Shown piece after piece: positions 17,537-25,940 of a stretch of 64,000 nt of DNA. The stretch spans positions 806,001 through 870,000 of the forward strand of contig OZ244254.1 in the NCBI GenBank assembly GCA_965217205.1. The letters run 5' to 3'. Origin of the DNA: Maricaulis sp947259345 (GTDB lineage: Bacteria; Pseudomonadota; Alphaproteobacteria; Caulobacterales; Maricaulaceae). Below the pieces are notes generated by a model that was not told the DNA's origin, searched no databases, and worked only from the letters and a program-made list of their open reading frames with translations. How positions within the stretch are numbered: position 1 is the stretch's first letter; every line of letters starts with the position of its first letter. The position numbers and the translations under genes were made by a program.

Positions 17537-17761
17537 TTGAACAAGAACATGACCATGCTGGAAGCGGCAAAGCTTCAGCTTTTCCTGCAGACCAAGCTCA
17601 ACCCGGAGATGGTCGTGCAGTGCCGCAACCGTCCTGACGAGTGCGCCGAAATCCACATCGGGGACGAGTGTCTCGGCGTTGTCTCCAAGATTATCGATGA
17701 GGGCGAGACGTCTTACTCCTTCGAGATCACCATTCTGGACATCGACCTGGAAGAGCAGTGA
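17537..17761 (+). CDS. DUF3126 family protein
   Basis: About 74 residues beginning with a TTG (MNKNMTMLEAAKLQLFLQ). GGAG lies 9 bp upstream of the TTG, whereas the ATG at 17549 has no ribosome site. Recognised from the DUF3126 pattern of alphaproteobacterial proteins: an N-terminal helix, then AEIHIGDECLGVVSKIIDEGETSYSFEITILDIDLE, here shown by AEIHIGDE and FEITILDIDL. The function is unknown. Its TGA overlaps the GTG of the ABC ATPase gene, so the two are probably translated together. Confidence 0.8.
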   Translation: MNKNMTMLEAAKLQLFLQTKLNPEMVVQCRNRPDECAEIHIGDECLGVVSKIIDEGETSYSFEITILDIDLEEQ

Positions 17762-18537
17762 GTTCAGGCACGTCTCCGGTTCTCGACATTCGCGCGGTCC
17801 GCAAGACCTATGATGGCGGTGTCGAGGCGGTCCGGGACGTGTCACTCGAACTGGACGCAGGCCAGCTGCTTGTCCTTGCCGGCGCCTCGGGTTGCGGCAA
17901 GACGACATTGCTGAAAATGATCAACCGCCTGGAGGAGCCTTCAGGCGGTTCGATTTTGTTCAAGGGTGAGGATATCGCGACCCTGGACGGGGTCGCGCTG
18001 CGTCGCCGGATTGGCTGGGTGATGCAGGGCGATGGTCTCTTTCCGCACATGAGTGTGCGGCGCAATGTGGGCCTCATCCCGCGCCTGTCCGGTCAGGACC
18101 CGGCCCGGGCCGAGCTGCGCGTGCGTGAAATGCTGGACCTCGTCCGCCTCAACCCGTCCGAATATGGGGACCGGATGCCGGACGAGCTCTCGGGTGGCCA
18201 GCGCCAGCGCGTCGGCTTTGCCCGTGCCCTGGCCGGCAGTCCCGAGCTGGTCCTCATGGACGAGCCGTTCAGTGCATTGGATCCGATCACGCGCGATGCC
18301 CTGCAGCAGGACTTCAAGATCCTGCAGGCCGAGCTCGGATTTGCCGCGGTCATGGTCACGCATGACATGGCCGAAGCGCTCATCATGGCGCAGGAGGTGG
18401 CGGTGATGCGCGAAGGCCAGATCGTGCAGCAAGGCACGCCACAGGCACTGATGAGCCAGCCGACGGATGATTATGTGTCGGGGCTTCTGGAGACGCCGCG
18501 CCGGCAAATGCGGGCCATTGCGGAGCTGGCGGGATGA
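17758..18537 (+). CDS. Glycine betaine/osmoprotectant ABC transporter ATP-binding protein
   Basis: 259 residues. Walker A is GASGCGKTT (about residues 41-49), the Q-loop is WVMQGDGLFPHMSV, the signature is LSGGQRQRVGFARAL and Walker B is LVLMDEPFSALD, with the H-loop MVTHDMAEAL. The Q-loop form and the IDPxxR-like context match OpuCA/ProV-type osmolyte importers. Starts at a GTG overlapping the DUF3126 stop and overlaps the permease gene by ATGA. A CBS domain, present in some ProV proteins, is absent. Confidence 0.9.
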   Translation: MSSGTSPVLDIRAVRKTYDGGVEAVRDVSLELDAGQLLVLAGASGCGKTTLLKMINRLEEPSGGSILFKGEDIATLDGVALRRRIGWVMQGDGLFPHMSVRRNVGLIPRLSGQDPARAELRVREMLDLVRLNPSEYGDRMPDELSGGQRQRVGFARALAGSPELVLMDEPFSALDPITRDALQQDFKILQAELGFAAVMVTHDMAEALIMAQEVAVMREGQIVQQGTPQALMSQPTDDYVSGLLETPRRQMRAIAELAG

Positions 18538-20102
18538 ACGCCAACCTGGCTGAACGCTTTGCGGAGCTCCCGCATCTCCTGTCCGGCCATGTCCTGCTGT
18601 CGATGAGCGCCATCCTGGTCGGTCTGGCGATCAGCCTGCCGCTCGGTATTCACGCGGCCGGACGGCCACGCCTCGCCGGGGTGGTGCTGAATGCGGCCAG
18701 CGTGGTCCAGACCATTCCGGGTCTGGCCTTGCTCGCTCTGATGGTGCCGTTGCTGGGTGGCACTATTGGTTATGCGCCAGCCTTTCTGGCGCTGATGCTC
18801 TATTCCATCCTGCCCATTCTGCGGAACACGATTGTCGGCCTGCAGGGTGTTGATCCGGTGGTGCGGGAGGCCGCGCGCGGGATCGGCATGACACCGGGCC
18901 AGCGCTTGCGGCAGGTCGAGCTGCCCCTGGCCCTGCCGGTCATTGTCGCCGGTCTGCGCACCGCGGTGGTCTGGGTGGTGGGTGCGGCGACCCTGGCGAC
19001 ACCGGTCGGGGCGTCCAGTCTCGGGAATTACATTTTCGCCGGCCTGCAGACCCGCAACTGGCTGTCGGTTCTGTTCGGCTGCCTGTTCGCGGCCGGTCTG
19101 GCCATAATTCTCGACCAGATGATCCGCTTGCTGGAGGTTGCGGCGAGAGATCGGCGCCGCGGACTGGCAATGGGGGTCGGCGTGTCGCTGGCCATGCTGA
19201 TCATGGTCTCGGTCGCGCCAAGATTTATCGCTTTTGAACGGGCGGGCGAGGGCGGTCCCGTGATTGCAGGCGATGCTGCGGACCTGGCTGACGAGACCAT
19301 TATCGTCGGTGCCAAGGCCTTCACCGAGCAATACATCCTCGGCGCCTTGCTGGAGACTCGCCTGGAAGCCGCAGGCGCCCGGGTCGATCGTCGCGACAAT
19401 CTGGGGTCGACCATTGCCTTCGATGCACTGCGCACGGGCGAGATCGATGTCTATATCGATTATTCCGGCACGATCTGGGCGACGGTCATGAACCGTCCCG
19501 AACCGATCCACCGCCATGCCATGCTGGCGGAAATGACCGGCTGGCTGTGGGCCGAGCATGGCATTCTCGCGCTGGGCGGGCTGGGTTTCGAGAATGCCTA
19601 TGGGTTCGCCATGGCGCGCGACCGCGCCGAGACGCTTGGCGTGACGAGCCTGGCCGATCTCGCGCCGCTCGCGGCCGGGATGAGTGTGGGCGGTGATGCG
19701 GAAGTCTTCACCAGGCCTGAGTGGGTGATGACGCGGGATCGCTACGGTTTGGGCGTGATGCAGACCCGGGCGATGGATGCAGCTTTCATGTATGGCGCGG
19801 TCCGGGACGGTCAGGTCGACATGATTTCGGCCTATACGACGGATGGCCGAATCGCGGCTTTTGATCTGGTGGTACTTGAGGATCCGGCGGCGGTCCTCCC
19901 GCCCTATGACGCAGTCATCCTGCTCTCGCCCGAGGCAGCGGCCAATCCGGCGCTGGTGGCAGTCCTGGCCGATCTTGTAGGTGCAATCGACGACGCCATG
20001 ATGCGGGAGGCCAATCGGCAGGTCGACCTGGATCGCCGCACGCCGGACCAGGCGGCGCAATGGTTGGCGAATGAAATGGAAGCCGGCGGAGCAGACCGAT
20101 GA
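18534..20102 (+). CDS. Osmoprotectant ABC transporter permease fused to substrate-binding domain
   Basis: 522 residues. The first 210 form a permease with about five helices and the EAA loop (EAARGIGMTPGQRLRQVELPLALPV). A linker helix leads to a 290-residue OpuAC-type binding domain starting near IIVGAKAFTEQYILGALLETRLEAAG, with NLGSTIAFDALRTGEIDVYIDYSGT as its ligand region (quoted in part: GEIDVYIDYSGT). This fusion of permease and binding protein is a known variant of glycine betaine/choline uptake systems. It overlaps both neighbours by four bases, giving a compact operon. Confidence 0.9.
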   Translation: MNANLAERFAELPHLLSGHVLLSMSAILVGLAISLPLGIHAAGRPRLAGVVLNAASVVQTIPGLALLALMVPLLGGTIGYAPAFLALMLYSILPILRNTIVGLQGVDPVVREAARGIGMTPGQRLRQVELPLALPVIVAGLRTAVVWVVGAATLATPVGASSLGNYIFAGLQTRNWLSVLFGCLFAAGLAIILDQMIRLLEVAARDRRRGLAMGVGVSLAMLIMVSVAPRFIAFERAGEGGPVIAGDAADLADETIIVGAKAFTEQYILGALLETRLEAAGARVDRRDNLGSTIAFDALRTGEIDVYIDYSGTIWATVMNRPEPIHRHAMLAEMTGWLWAEHGILALGGLGFENAYGFAMARDRAETLGVTSLADLAPLAAGMSVGGDAEVFTRPEWVMTRDRYGLGVMQTRAMDAAFMYGAVRDGQVDMISAYTTDGRIAAFDLVVLEDPAAVLPPYDAVILLSPEAAANPALVAVLADLVGAIDDAMMREANRQVDLDRRTPDQAAQWLANEMEAGGADR

Positions 20103-20596
20103 GTGGATATGTCGGAGGTGGGCGTCTTCAGGACGGCGAATGGCTGATGCGGGCCTGTCTCTATCTCAATCGCGAATTGCCCCCGGGGGCCGAGCCCTAT
20201 ACCGAAATGACCCATCTCAACCGGGTCTGGGCAACACAATCGGCGGAGTTTGACCGTTTGCTCGAGATCATCGATCCGGAAGGGGATATCGATCCGGGCA
20301 TCTTTCCGGTTCTGGCTTTTTTCGACCCGTCGGAGAATTGGCCGCTGGACATCATCCTGGCGGCGATTGCGGCGCTCCTGGTCTGGCTCTTCCTGCCGGA
20401 CTGGTACGGGATCGCCGAATATGTCGCTTACCTGGCGATCGCCGGCTTCGTGGCGGTCCAGTATCTGCGGGCCCGGCGGCTTCGCCAGCGAGCGCGGGCC
20501 GAGATCATTCGTCTCGGCCTCGATCCGGACAAGCGCCATCCGCTGACCCTGCGTATTCTGGTGCGCTACCGCAAGCGGCCCGTCACTATTCACTGA
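20099..20596 (+). CDS. Hypothetical two-helix membrane protein
   Basis: 165 residues, start overlapping the preceding stop (ATGA). The N-terminal 80 residues are soluble, and two helices follow: PLDIILAAIAALLVWLFLP and YGIAEYVAYLAIAGFVAVQYL. The basic tail has RARRLRQRARAE. No family recognised. Its tight coupling to the osmolyte transporter suggests a related role, but this rests on context only. Confidence 0.65.
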   Translation: MSGYVGGGRLQDGEWLMRACLYLNRELPPGAEPYTEMTHLNRVWATQSAEFDRLLEIIDPEGDIDPGIFPVLAFFDPSENWPLDIILAAIAALLVWLFLPDWYGIAEYVAYLAIAGFVAVQYLRARRLRQRARAEIIRLGLDPDKRHPLTLRILVRYRKRPVTIH

Positions 20597-20612
20597 CGTC
20601 ACCCCAGACAAA

Positions 20613-20646
20613 AGGCGCGGAGCCAGCCAGCTCCGCGCCTCGTTTT
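20613..20646 (+). terminator. Terminator of the osmoprotectant operon
   Basis: AGGCGCGGAG-CCAGCCAG-CTCCGCGCCT, a 10-bp stem, followed by CGTTTT. It begins 17 bp after the last stop codon. Confidence 0.8.
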
Positions 20647-20686
20647 CGCGTGGATTATTGCGTCTTTTAGGGTCGTCCGGCTCGGC

Positions 20687-21448
20687 TCAGAGCACGGTCA
20701 GCATGGTCGCGACCAGCGGATGGCGGACAATGTCCTCGGCCGCAAGACGGCAAACCGCAATGTCGTCCAGGTCTTCCATCTTGTCGGCGATCTGACCGAG
20801 GCCGGACATTTCCGGCAGCAGGTCGGACTGGGCCGGGTCGCCGGTGACCACCATGGTTGAGTTCCAGCCCAGCCGCGTGAGCAGCATTTTGAGCTGGCCG
20901 TAGGTGCAGTTCTGGGCCTCGTCGACGACGACGAAAGCATTATTGAGCGTGCGACCGCGCATATAGCCGATCGGGGCGATTTCGATGAGGCCCTCGGCCA
21001 TCATCGCCTTGAGCTTCTTCGGGCTGAGCCGGTCAGCAAGCGCGTCGTAGAGCGGCCGCAGGTAAGGCGCGAGCTTCTCCTCCATGGCACCGGGCAGGAA
21101 GCCGATCGACTCTCCGGCCTCGACCGCGGGGCGGGAGAGGACGATGCGGCTGACCGATCCGGCCTCCAGGGCCTCGACACCCTTGGCGACGGCGAGGAAG
21201 GTCTTGCCCGTCCCGGCCGGACCGAGGGCGAGAACCAGATTATGGTCATCGATCGACTTCATCAGCTGGGCCTGGCCGTCAGAGCGCGGCTTCACATTCT
21301 TGATGAAGCGCTGATCCCGCATGGGCTCCTTGGCATCGGGAGACCAATTGGTGCCGGGAAAAAGGGCGCGGACCTTGGTTTCTTCGGACTGATAATGTGC
21401 CGTGTTGAACTCGGCACGCTGGCGACGCTTGACGTTACGCTTACCCAT
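20687..21448 (-). CDS. PhoH family ATPase
   Basis: 253 residues. P-loop ALGPAGTGKTFLAVA (about residues 73-87), Walker B FVVVDEAQNCTYGQ, sensor VVTGDPAQSDL. The MGKRNVKRRQRAEF start gives a basic N-terminus. GGAGG lies 8 bp before the ATG at 21448; a longer frame to 21505 would run through the terminator hairpin and is rejected. No PIN domain is present, so this is the short PhoH form. PhoH proteins are ATPases of uncertain role in RNA metabolism. Confidence 0.92.
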   Translation of the reverse strand: MGKRNVKRRQRAEFNTAHYQSEETKVRALFPGTNWSPDAKEPMRDQRFIKNVKPRSDGQAQLMKSIDDHNLVLALGPAGTGKTFLAVAKGVEALEAGSVSRIVLSRPAVEAGESIGFLPGAMEEKLAPYLRPLYDALADRLSPKKLKAMMAEGLIEIAPIGYMRGRTLNNAFVVVDEAQNCTYGQLKMLLTRLGWNSTMVVTGDPAQSDLLPEMSGLGQIADKMEDLDDIAVCRLAAEDIVRHPLVATMLTVL

Positions 21449-21468
21449 GGCTGGAACCTCCACACATG

Positions 21469-21690
21469 AAAAACCCCTCGGCCGGAAGGCGAGGGGCGAA
21501 GACACTTTGCAACGAAGACGATTCGAAGGACTCGAAGGGCAGGGATCCGGAAGACCCGGATGATCCTGGCGGGCTTGGTCGCAGACTGGTCATACCGTCT
21601 ACCCGGGCCTCCCTTGGAGTTGCCGATACGATGTTCGACCGGATGGGCAGGTCTCGAATCGCGGTTACAGTGTCAGTGTAACCCGGTGAA
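21469..21690 (-). ncRNA. Candidate structured RNA or phoH leader ending in a terminator
   Basis: Read on the minus strand. A perfect hairpin GGTTACA-CTGACAC-TGTAACC lies at 21683-21663. CGATTCGA (21661-21654) can pair with TCGAATCG (21526-21519) as an 8-bp long-range closing stem. Within it, ATCCGG-GTCTT-CCGGAT makes a further hairpin. The segment ends with CCCCTCG hairpin CGAGGGG and TTTTT (21496-21469), just upstream of the phoH ribosome site. The overlapping open frame has no protein-like sequence. It could be an independent small RNA or an attenuating phoH leader; no known RNA family was recognised. Confidence 0.45.
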
Positions 21691-21747
21691 GAAGTTCTGA
21701 ACGAGCCTGTCGCGAATATTTCACGCAAATAAAATTGGGAGACGCCG

Positions 21748-22278
21748 ATGGCGATCTATGCATTGGGCGATTCTGCGCCGACCCTGCCCGGGGCAGACGA
21801 GTATTGGGTGGCCGAAAGCGCCCAAGTCATGGGTCGTGTCATTCTAGAGCCCGGCGCCAGCGTCTGGTATGGCGCCATTCTTCGCGGCGATAATGACCCG
21901 ATCACGATTGGCGAGAATTCCAATGTTCAGGACGGGGCCGTGCTGCATACGGATGAGGGGGTGCCGCTGACGGTCGGCAAGGGGGTCACCATCGGACACC
22001 AGGCCATGCTGCATGGCTGTACGGTCGGTGATGGCTGCCTGATCGGGATCGGTTCGACCATTCTCAATGGTGCGAAGATCGGGAAGAATTGCATCATCGG
22101 CGCTCATGCCCTGATCACAGAGGGCAAGGAGATCCCCGATAACTCCCTGGTGGTTGGCTCACCGGGGCGGGTGCTCAAGACTCTCGGTGAGGACACGGCC
22201 GAGATGCTGCGCTGGTCCGCCGACCACTACGTCGCCAACTGGAAGAAGCACAAGGCGGGACTGCGCCGGATCGATTGA
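21748..22278 (+). CDS. Gamma-class carbonic anhydrase family protein
   Basis: 176 residues of left-handed beta-helix hexapeptide repeats. Metal-ligand His candidates lie in VLHTDEG, TIGHQAMLHGCTVG, as in gamma carbonic anhydrases (Cam/CamH, also called PaaY/YrdA). Conserved ILRGDNDPITIGENSNVQDG precedes the first His. The C-terminal helix SADHYVANWKKHKAG closes the trimer. Divergent from the structured region upstream of phoH. Enzymatic carbonic anhydrase activity is not certain for this YrdA-like branch. Confidence 0.92.
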   Translation: MAIYALGDSAPTLPGADEYWVAESAQVMGRVILEPGASVWYGAILRGDNDPITIGENSNVQDGAVLHTDEGVPLTVGKGVTIGHQAMLHGCTVGDGCLIGIGSTILNGAKIGKNCIIGAHALITEGKEIPDNSLVVGSPGRVLKTLGEDTAEMLRWSADHYVANWKKHKAGLRRID

Positions 22279-22293
22279 CCGATTCGCCGCGCC

Positions 22294-22794
22294 TCAGTGG
22301 GCGCGGCTCCACAATTCACGGATATTCTGGTCGGCTTCGCGACCCAGATTGAACCAGGCGGCGCGGTCGTGCGAGGCATCAATGACCAGCAGCTTGTCTT
22401 CGCGTGCCAGAATGTGACTGAGCTCATTGCGCAGCACCGCGGAGGTCGTCGGGCCGCGTAGCAGCCAGACATTCCCGGTGATGGCTTCCAGGTCGCCATA
22501 GGCTTTCAGGGCCTTGCGGAATTCAGCGCCATTCTCGGACTGGATCTCGGCGATCACAACGAAATTGGCCGGCCGCGCGCCCGGCGTGACCCGCTTTTCG
22601 GGCTCGGGCGATGTCTTTGATTCCCCAAGCCATTCGCGGAAATCATCGATGTCGGCGGCTTGTTGCCACAGTCCATCCCGTTCCGGGCAGACCTGAGAAT
22701 GCGCGGCGATCCGCCCTTCACCGACGAAGGCGCGCATTTGCTGAGGGGTATAGGGGCCGTAGACACGACCCTCGACTTTTACAAACCAGGACAT
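22294..22794 (-). CDS. GYF_2 (DUF4339) domain protein
   Basis: 166 residues from the ATG at 22794 (MSWFVKVEGRVYGPYTPQQM). The N-terminal GYF_2 domain has the W, GPYT and W motifs (WFVKVEG, GPYTPQQMRAF, LWQQA). A linker and a second domain of about 80 residues follow (FVVIAEIQSENGAEFRKALKAYGD to LLVIDASHDRAAWFNLG), with no recognised family. Convergent with the carbonic anhydrase gene. GYF domains bind peptides or partner proteins; the partner here is unknown. Confidence 0.75.
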   Translation of the reverse strand: MSWFVKVEGRVYGPYTPQQMRAFVGEGRIAAHSQVCPERDGLWQQAADIDDFREWLGESKTSPEPEKRVTPGARPANFVVIAEIQSENGAEFRKALKAYGDLEAITGNVWLLRGPTTSAVLRNELSHILAREDKLLVIDASHDRAAWFNLGREADQNIRELWSRAH

Positions 22795-22933
22795 TGCGAT
22801 TCCGTCATCGCGAGGCATTTCAGATCTCTTTTGCACTTTGCTTCGTAGCGACTACCACAAGGATAGGGCAAGAATCGGGCCGCATTGGCGGATTTCGCCG
22901 GAATGGCGGACAAATTATCGATCAGTGACTCGT

Positions 22934-23557
22934 TCAGGCTGCTTCATGGCTGCTCGCGTCAGCCTCGGGCGGATCGAACACGACCGCGAACCCGTTGTCC
23001 AGAATGCGAGCCACACGTCCTGACATCTCACCGACACGCAGCGCTTCACCGACCCGCGGCCGCTCCAGGCATTCAAAGGCCGCGCCCGTGACGGAAACAT
23101 CCACCACATTCGCCTGGATGACGACGCCGTCGGACAGCAGGATCTTGGCGCGTCCGCGACCCGGCTTGCGCGGCGCCGTGCGGTCTTCGTCCAAACCCAG
23201 CCGATCCTTGTTGAAGCGCCAGGTGATCGCGTCGGCGAGCTTGTCCCGCTTGCGCATCGGCGCATTGAAACGGACTGAGATTTCGTCGCCGGTCTGACGC
23301 ACGACCTGGCCTTCGATCCTGCCGATCGAAGTGATCATCAGGACGACGCGGGTGTTTTCAGTCATGGCCATTCGGGCAATGATGCGCGCGCCACCGGGCG
23401 AGATATCGATAAGTCGACAGGCGTGTTCCCCGCCGGCTTCGGACCAGAATCGGCCATGCAATTGCAGGGGGACCCGCGCGTGCCGACGGCGCTCCTGGGC
23501 GCCTCTGGCTGCAATCTTGATCTTGCGTCGGTCTAGCCGGCCGGTTTCGTCATGCAT
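22934..23557 (-). CDS. Two-domain PilZ protein (candidate c-di-GMP receptor)
   Basis: 207 residues. First PilZ domain: ERRRHARVPLQLHGRF carries the RxxxR motif and LIDISPGGARI the (D/N)xSxxG motif, both required for c-di-GMP binding. Second PilZ-like domain: NVVDVSVTGAAFE keeps the D-x-S-x-x-G motif, but its RxxxR partner is only partly visible (KPGRGRAK). Such proteins regulate motility, surface attachment or cellulose and holdfast synthesis. The holdfast-anchor cluster lies 6 kb away, but no direct link is shown. Confidence 0.85.
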   Translation of the reverse strand: MHDETGRLDRRKIKIAARGAQERRRHARVPLQLHGRFWSEAGGEHACRLIDISPGGARIIARMAMTENTRVVLMITSIGRIEGQVVRQTGDEISVRFNAPMRKRDKLADAITWRFNKDRLGLDEDRTAPRKPGRGRAKILLSDGVVIQANVVDVSVTGAAFECLERPRVGEALRVGEMSGRVARILDNGFAVVFDPPEADASSHEAA

Positions 23558-23616
23558 CGCAATGACCTCCTGCGAGCTGACACCCTACGGCCAAAGGCGT
23601 TAAAAAGGTTTTGCGA

Positions 23617-24225
23617 TCACCGATCGTTTGCGACCTTTTGTACACGGCCTTGATCGTCTGTCGCGAGACCCGGGAATATGTGACCTGGCGTGGCTGGCGG
23701 GTGGATTTCGCGTAGTGATGTCCGCACAACCGGACGCCCCTTGAACGCATCCGTGGTATCGAGTGGCTGGAACAGGCCCAAGGTGCGGTCAATCGTGCCC
23801 GACGGGCCTCGCAGTGGCAGGAAGGATATCTCGACCGGCAGCTGGTGCATGTCCAGCGAGCTGGCCCGTGCAATCACCGAAGCGGGTGCGCAGCCAGTGA
23901 TGGACGCTTCCAGCACGACCTGGATATGGGTCCGGTCATGGCCGCGCCAAAGGGACAGGAAGTTCTGCTCGCGAAACTCGCGCTGATAGAGATCACACAG
24001 ATGCGTGCCCGCGAGGCGGAAGATGTGGTGTTGCGGATCGGCACGCCACAGGATGAAGACATAGCCGAGCAGGCGCGCGATATCCTGCGGTTCGATATCG
24101 GCACGATGCGGGGCTGCACCGCCCTGACGTCGGGTCTGCCAATAGGCATGCAGGGCCTGTGATTGCGCGTGGCGCATGAACGTCTCCAGTTTTCTCATCT
24201 CTTCGTGGCGGGACACACCGGTCAT
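23617..24225 (-). CDS. PAS-fold protein (PAS_5/DUF1487-like)
   Basis: About 202 residues. An N-terminal helical region leads into a conserved pattern ADIEPQDIARLLGYVFILWRA, HHIFRLAGTHLCDLYQREFREQNFLSLW and a C-terminal strand VEISFLPLRGPSG, matching the PAS_5 family found widely in Rhizobiales and Caulobacterales. The ATG at 24225 is chosen because a longer form would overlap the divergent gene's upstream region; 24198 is also possible. Probably a sensory or scaffold protein; no catalytic motif is present. Confidence 0.72.
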   Translation of the reverse strand: MTGVSRHEEMRKLETFMRHAQSQALHAYWQTRRQGGAAPHRADIEPQDIARLLGYVFILWRADPQHHIFRLAGTHLCDLYQREFREQNFLSLWRGHDRTHIQVVLEASITGCAPASVIARASSLDMHQLPVEISFLPLRGPSGTIDRTLGLFQPLDTTDAFKGRPVVRTSLREIHPPATPGHIFPGLATDDQGRVQKVANDR

Positions 24226-24383
24226 CGCCAAGGCCTGTCCCGCTTCAAGAACGGGGCCATACGCCTGAGGCGGGAATGGGCGGAACGGGGCTTCTTCAGT
24301 GAGGCGAAACCGGCGAGCCGGCGCGACTCGGGCAATTGGCCCTGCCTTTGCAAGGACAGGGGCAATACGTAAGGAGCACGACC

Positions 24384-25280
24384 ATGCGCGTTTCAGCCCG
24401 GCACGCCTTTTTGATCCCCGCGAGCGCTGCGTTCGCCCTGTTTGCTGCCCCGGCTTCGGCCGGTGGAGGCGGCGGTGGTGGCGGCGGTGGCCCTTGCTGT
24501 GCGCCGCCGCCGCCTCCACCGTCCTGCTGTACCCATGGCGGTGGCCATACGGTCAATGTCCCGAACATCAATATCCATGGCGGCAATATCAATGTCGGCG
24601 TGAATGTCTCGACCCGGGTCAATGTGAACACCAATGTCAATGTCAATGCCTCGGCCAATGCCAATGCGGGCGCCAGTGCCCGGGCCGGCGCGGGGGCTGT
24701 CACGTTCATTGGCGGTGGCTCCTACACGCCGATGACCACGGCGCCGGCCGCGACTGCGATCACAGGGCTTAATGTGGTCGGTGTCGAGGAAGAGCACGAG
24801 TACGAGTATTACGAGGAAGAGCGTACGCGCTGGGTCGAGGAATGGCGCGTCGTGCGCGCCGTCTGCGTCGACGATAACGGAACCCCGCACCCCGCCTCGC
24901 GCGTCGATGCCGAGGAGCGCGTCGGCGCGACCTATGATGGCGAGATTTTCCGTTGTGTCGCCGGCACAGCCATGCAGACCACGATCGGCTGGGTCATTGA
25001 CGGCGTCTATGATTGGGACGACGCCCCGACCATCATGTGCCGCAAGGGCGAGGCCCTGCGTCATACGCCGGGCGGTGACCTGCGCTGCGAGACCCAGATT
25101 CCGCGCCGCAATTGCAATGAACGCTCATTGCTGCGCATGCACGGCCCGGGCGTGAAAATGGTCTTCATGCGCCGCGAGGAGCGCTATACCGAGCGCGTCC
25201 GCCGTGAAGTCGAGCGCGAGAGCAGCCGCACGGTTTCCATGACCCTCATGCTGGATGGCGGCGTCGGCGGCTATCGCTGA
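24384..25280 (+). CDS. Secreted protein with Gly-rich and Asn/Val repeat region
   Basis: 298 residues from the ATG at 24384 (AAGGAG 7 bp upstream). Signal peptide MRVSARHAFLIPASAAFALF then APASAG. A run of nine or more glycines (about 27-36), a Cys-Pro stretch (CCAPPPPPP) and an N-V repeat (VNVPNINIHGGNINVGVNV to VNVNASANANAG) follow. The C-terminal half is charged, with EEEHEYEYYEEERTRW and paired Cys (VCVDDNG, RCVAG, MCRKGE, RCETQ, RNCNERS). No known family was recognised. Extracellular or cell-surface location is likely. The repeats resemble adhesin or fibre proteins such as HfaA, but homology is not shown. Confidence 0.75.
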   Translation: MRVSARHAFLIPASAAFALFAAPASAGGGGGGGGGGPCCAPPPPPPSCCTHGGGHTVNVPNINIHGGNINVGVNVSTRVNVNTNVNVNASANANAGASARAGAGAVTFIGGGSYTPMTTAPAATAITGLNVVGVEEEHEYEYYEEERTRWVEEWRVVRAVCVDDNGTPHPASRVDAEERVGATYDGEIFRCVAGTAMQTTIGWVIDGVYDWDDAPTIMCRKGEALRHTPGGDLRCETQIPRRNCNERSLLRMHGPGVKMVFMRREERYTERVRREVERESSRTVSMTLMLDGGVGGYR

Positions 25281-25311
25281 CCCCCATCGAAAAACAACAT
25301 CATCCACTGAC

Positions 25312-25346
25312 TGCCCCGGCCTTATCCAGGTCGGGGCATTTTTTTT
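25312..25346 (+). terminator. Strong Rho-independent terminator
   Basis: TGCCCCGGCC-TTATCCA-GGTCGGGGCA stem with TTTTTTTT run, 31 bp after the stop of the N/V-repeat protein gene. Confidence 0.92.
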
Positions 25347-25716
25347 GCCCGCGATCAGCACCAGGGTCGCCACGGCGCTGACGCCTGGCGTTTCGGCAGG
25401 AGGAGGGTGCGGGATACCGGCGTCAGCCGATAAAGCGCTGATTTTGATACGGTAGCTTCAACTGGCATCCCGCACGCGGAGTTTTCCCGGGCTGTCTCCA
25501 CCCCGATTCCAATGCGCCAGGTAGATGGGGTCGGTCGTTTAGTGCCCCGCGACCTGATCGCACGCCCTGCCGGAGCTTTGGATTGTCACATCCAACGCGC
25601 GGACAGGCTCCGCTCGCCTCCGGGCACAAGTGACTGAGCTCGTGCCTCCCGTCCCGAAAACCGAGAGCATTATCGCGTGGGGTTGAGGGGGTGGGGACAA
25701 GTTTGGCAATAAAACA

Positions 25717-25822
25717 CCGTCATCCCGGCGCAGGCCGGGACCCAGTGTGCGACGCAAGCTGTTGCCAAGATTGGTAAAGTCGCGCCTGCGAGACTGGGTC
25801 CTGACTTTCGTCAGGATGACGG
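25717..25822. repeat. Palindromic REP-like repeat
   Basis: CCGTCATCCCGGCGCAGGCCGGGACCCAGT begins the element (shown in part: CCGTCATCCCGGC) and ACTGGGTCCTGACTTTCGTCAGGATGACGG ends it (shown in part: TCAGGATGACGG). The ends are inverted, about 106 bp overall. This is the familiar CGTCATCCCGGC-type interspersed palindrome of alphaproteobacteria. Its translation produces the familiar spurious ORF ending in HTGSRPAPG. Confidence 0.85.
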
Positions 25823-25871
25823 TTTTTGGGGGCGCGGTGGGGGATAAGTGACGTCAGGCCGCCATACCCCA

Positions 25872-25940
25872 CCGTTATCCCCCGGCTTGTCCGGGGGACC
25901 TCAATGCTACTCCCGCCGTCCGTGACGAGGTCCCATGGAT
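25872..25940. repeat. Second, divergent REP-like palindrome
   Basis: CCGTTATCCCCCGGCTTGTCCGGGGGACCTC (shown by CCGTTATCCCCCGG) followed by a reversed GAGGTCCCATGG end. The CCCCCGG-CTTGT-CCGGGGG core is a strong hairpin. Related in design to 25717-25822 but not identical. Confidence 0.75.

Noticed and set aside
18471..20060. 529-codon minus frame opposite the ABC permease fusion
   Set aside because: Shadow; no domain, and the plus strand has conserved transporter motifs.
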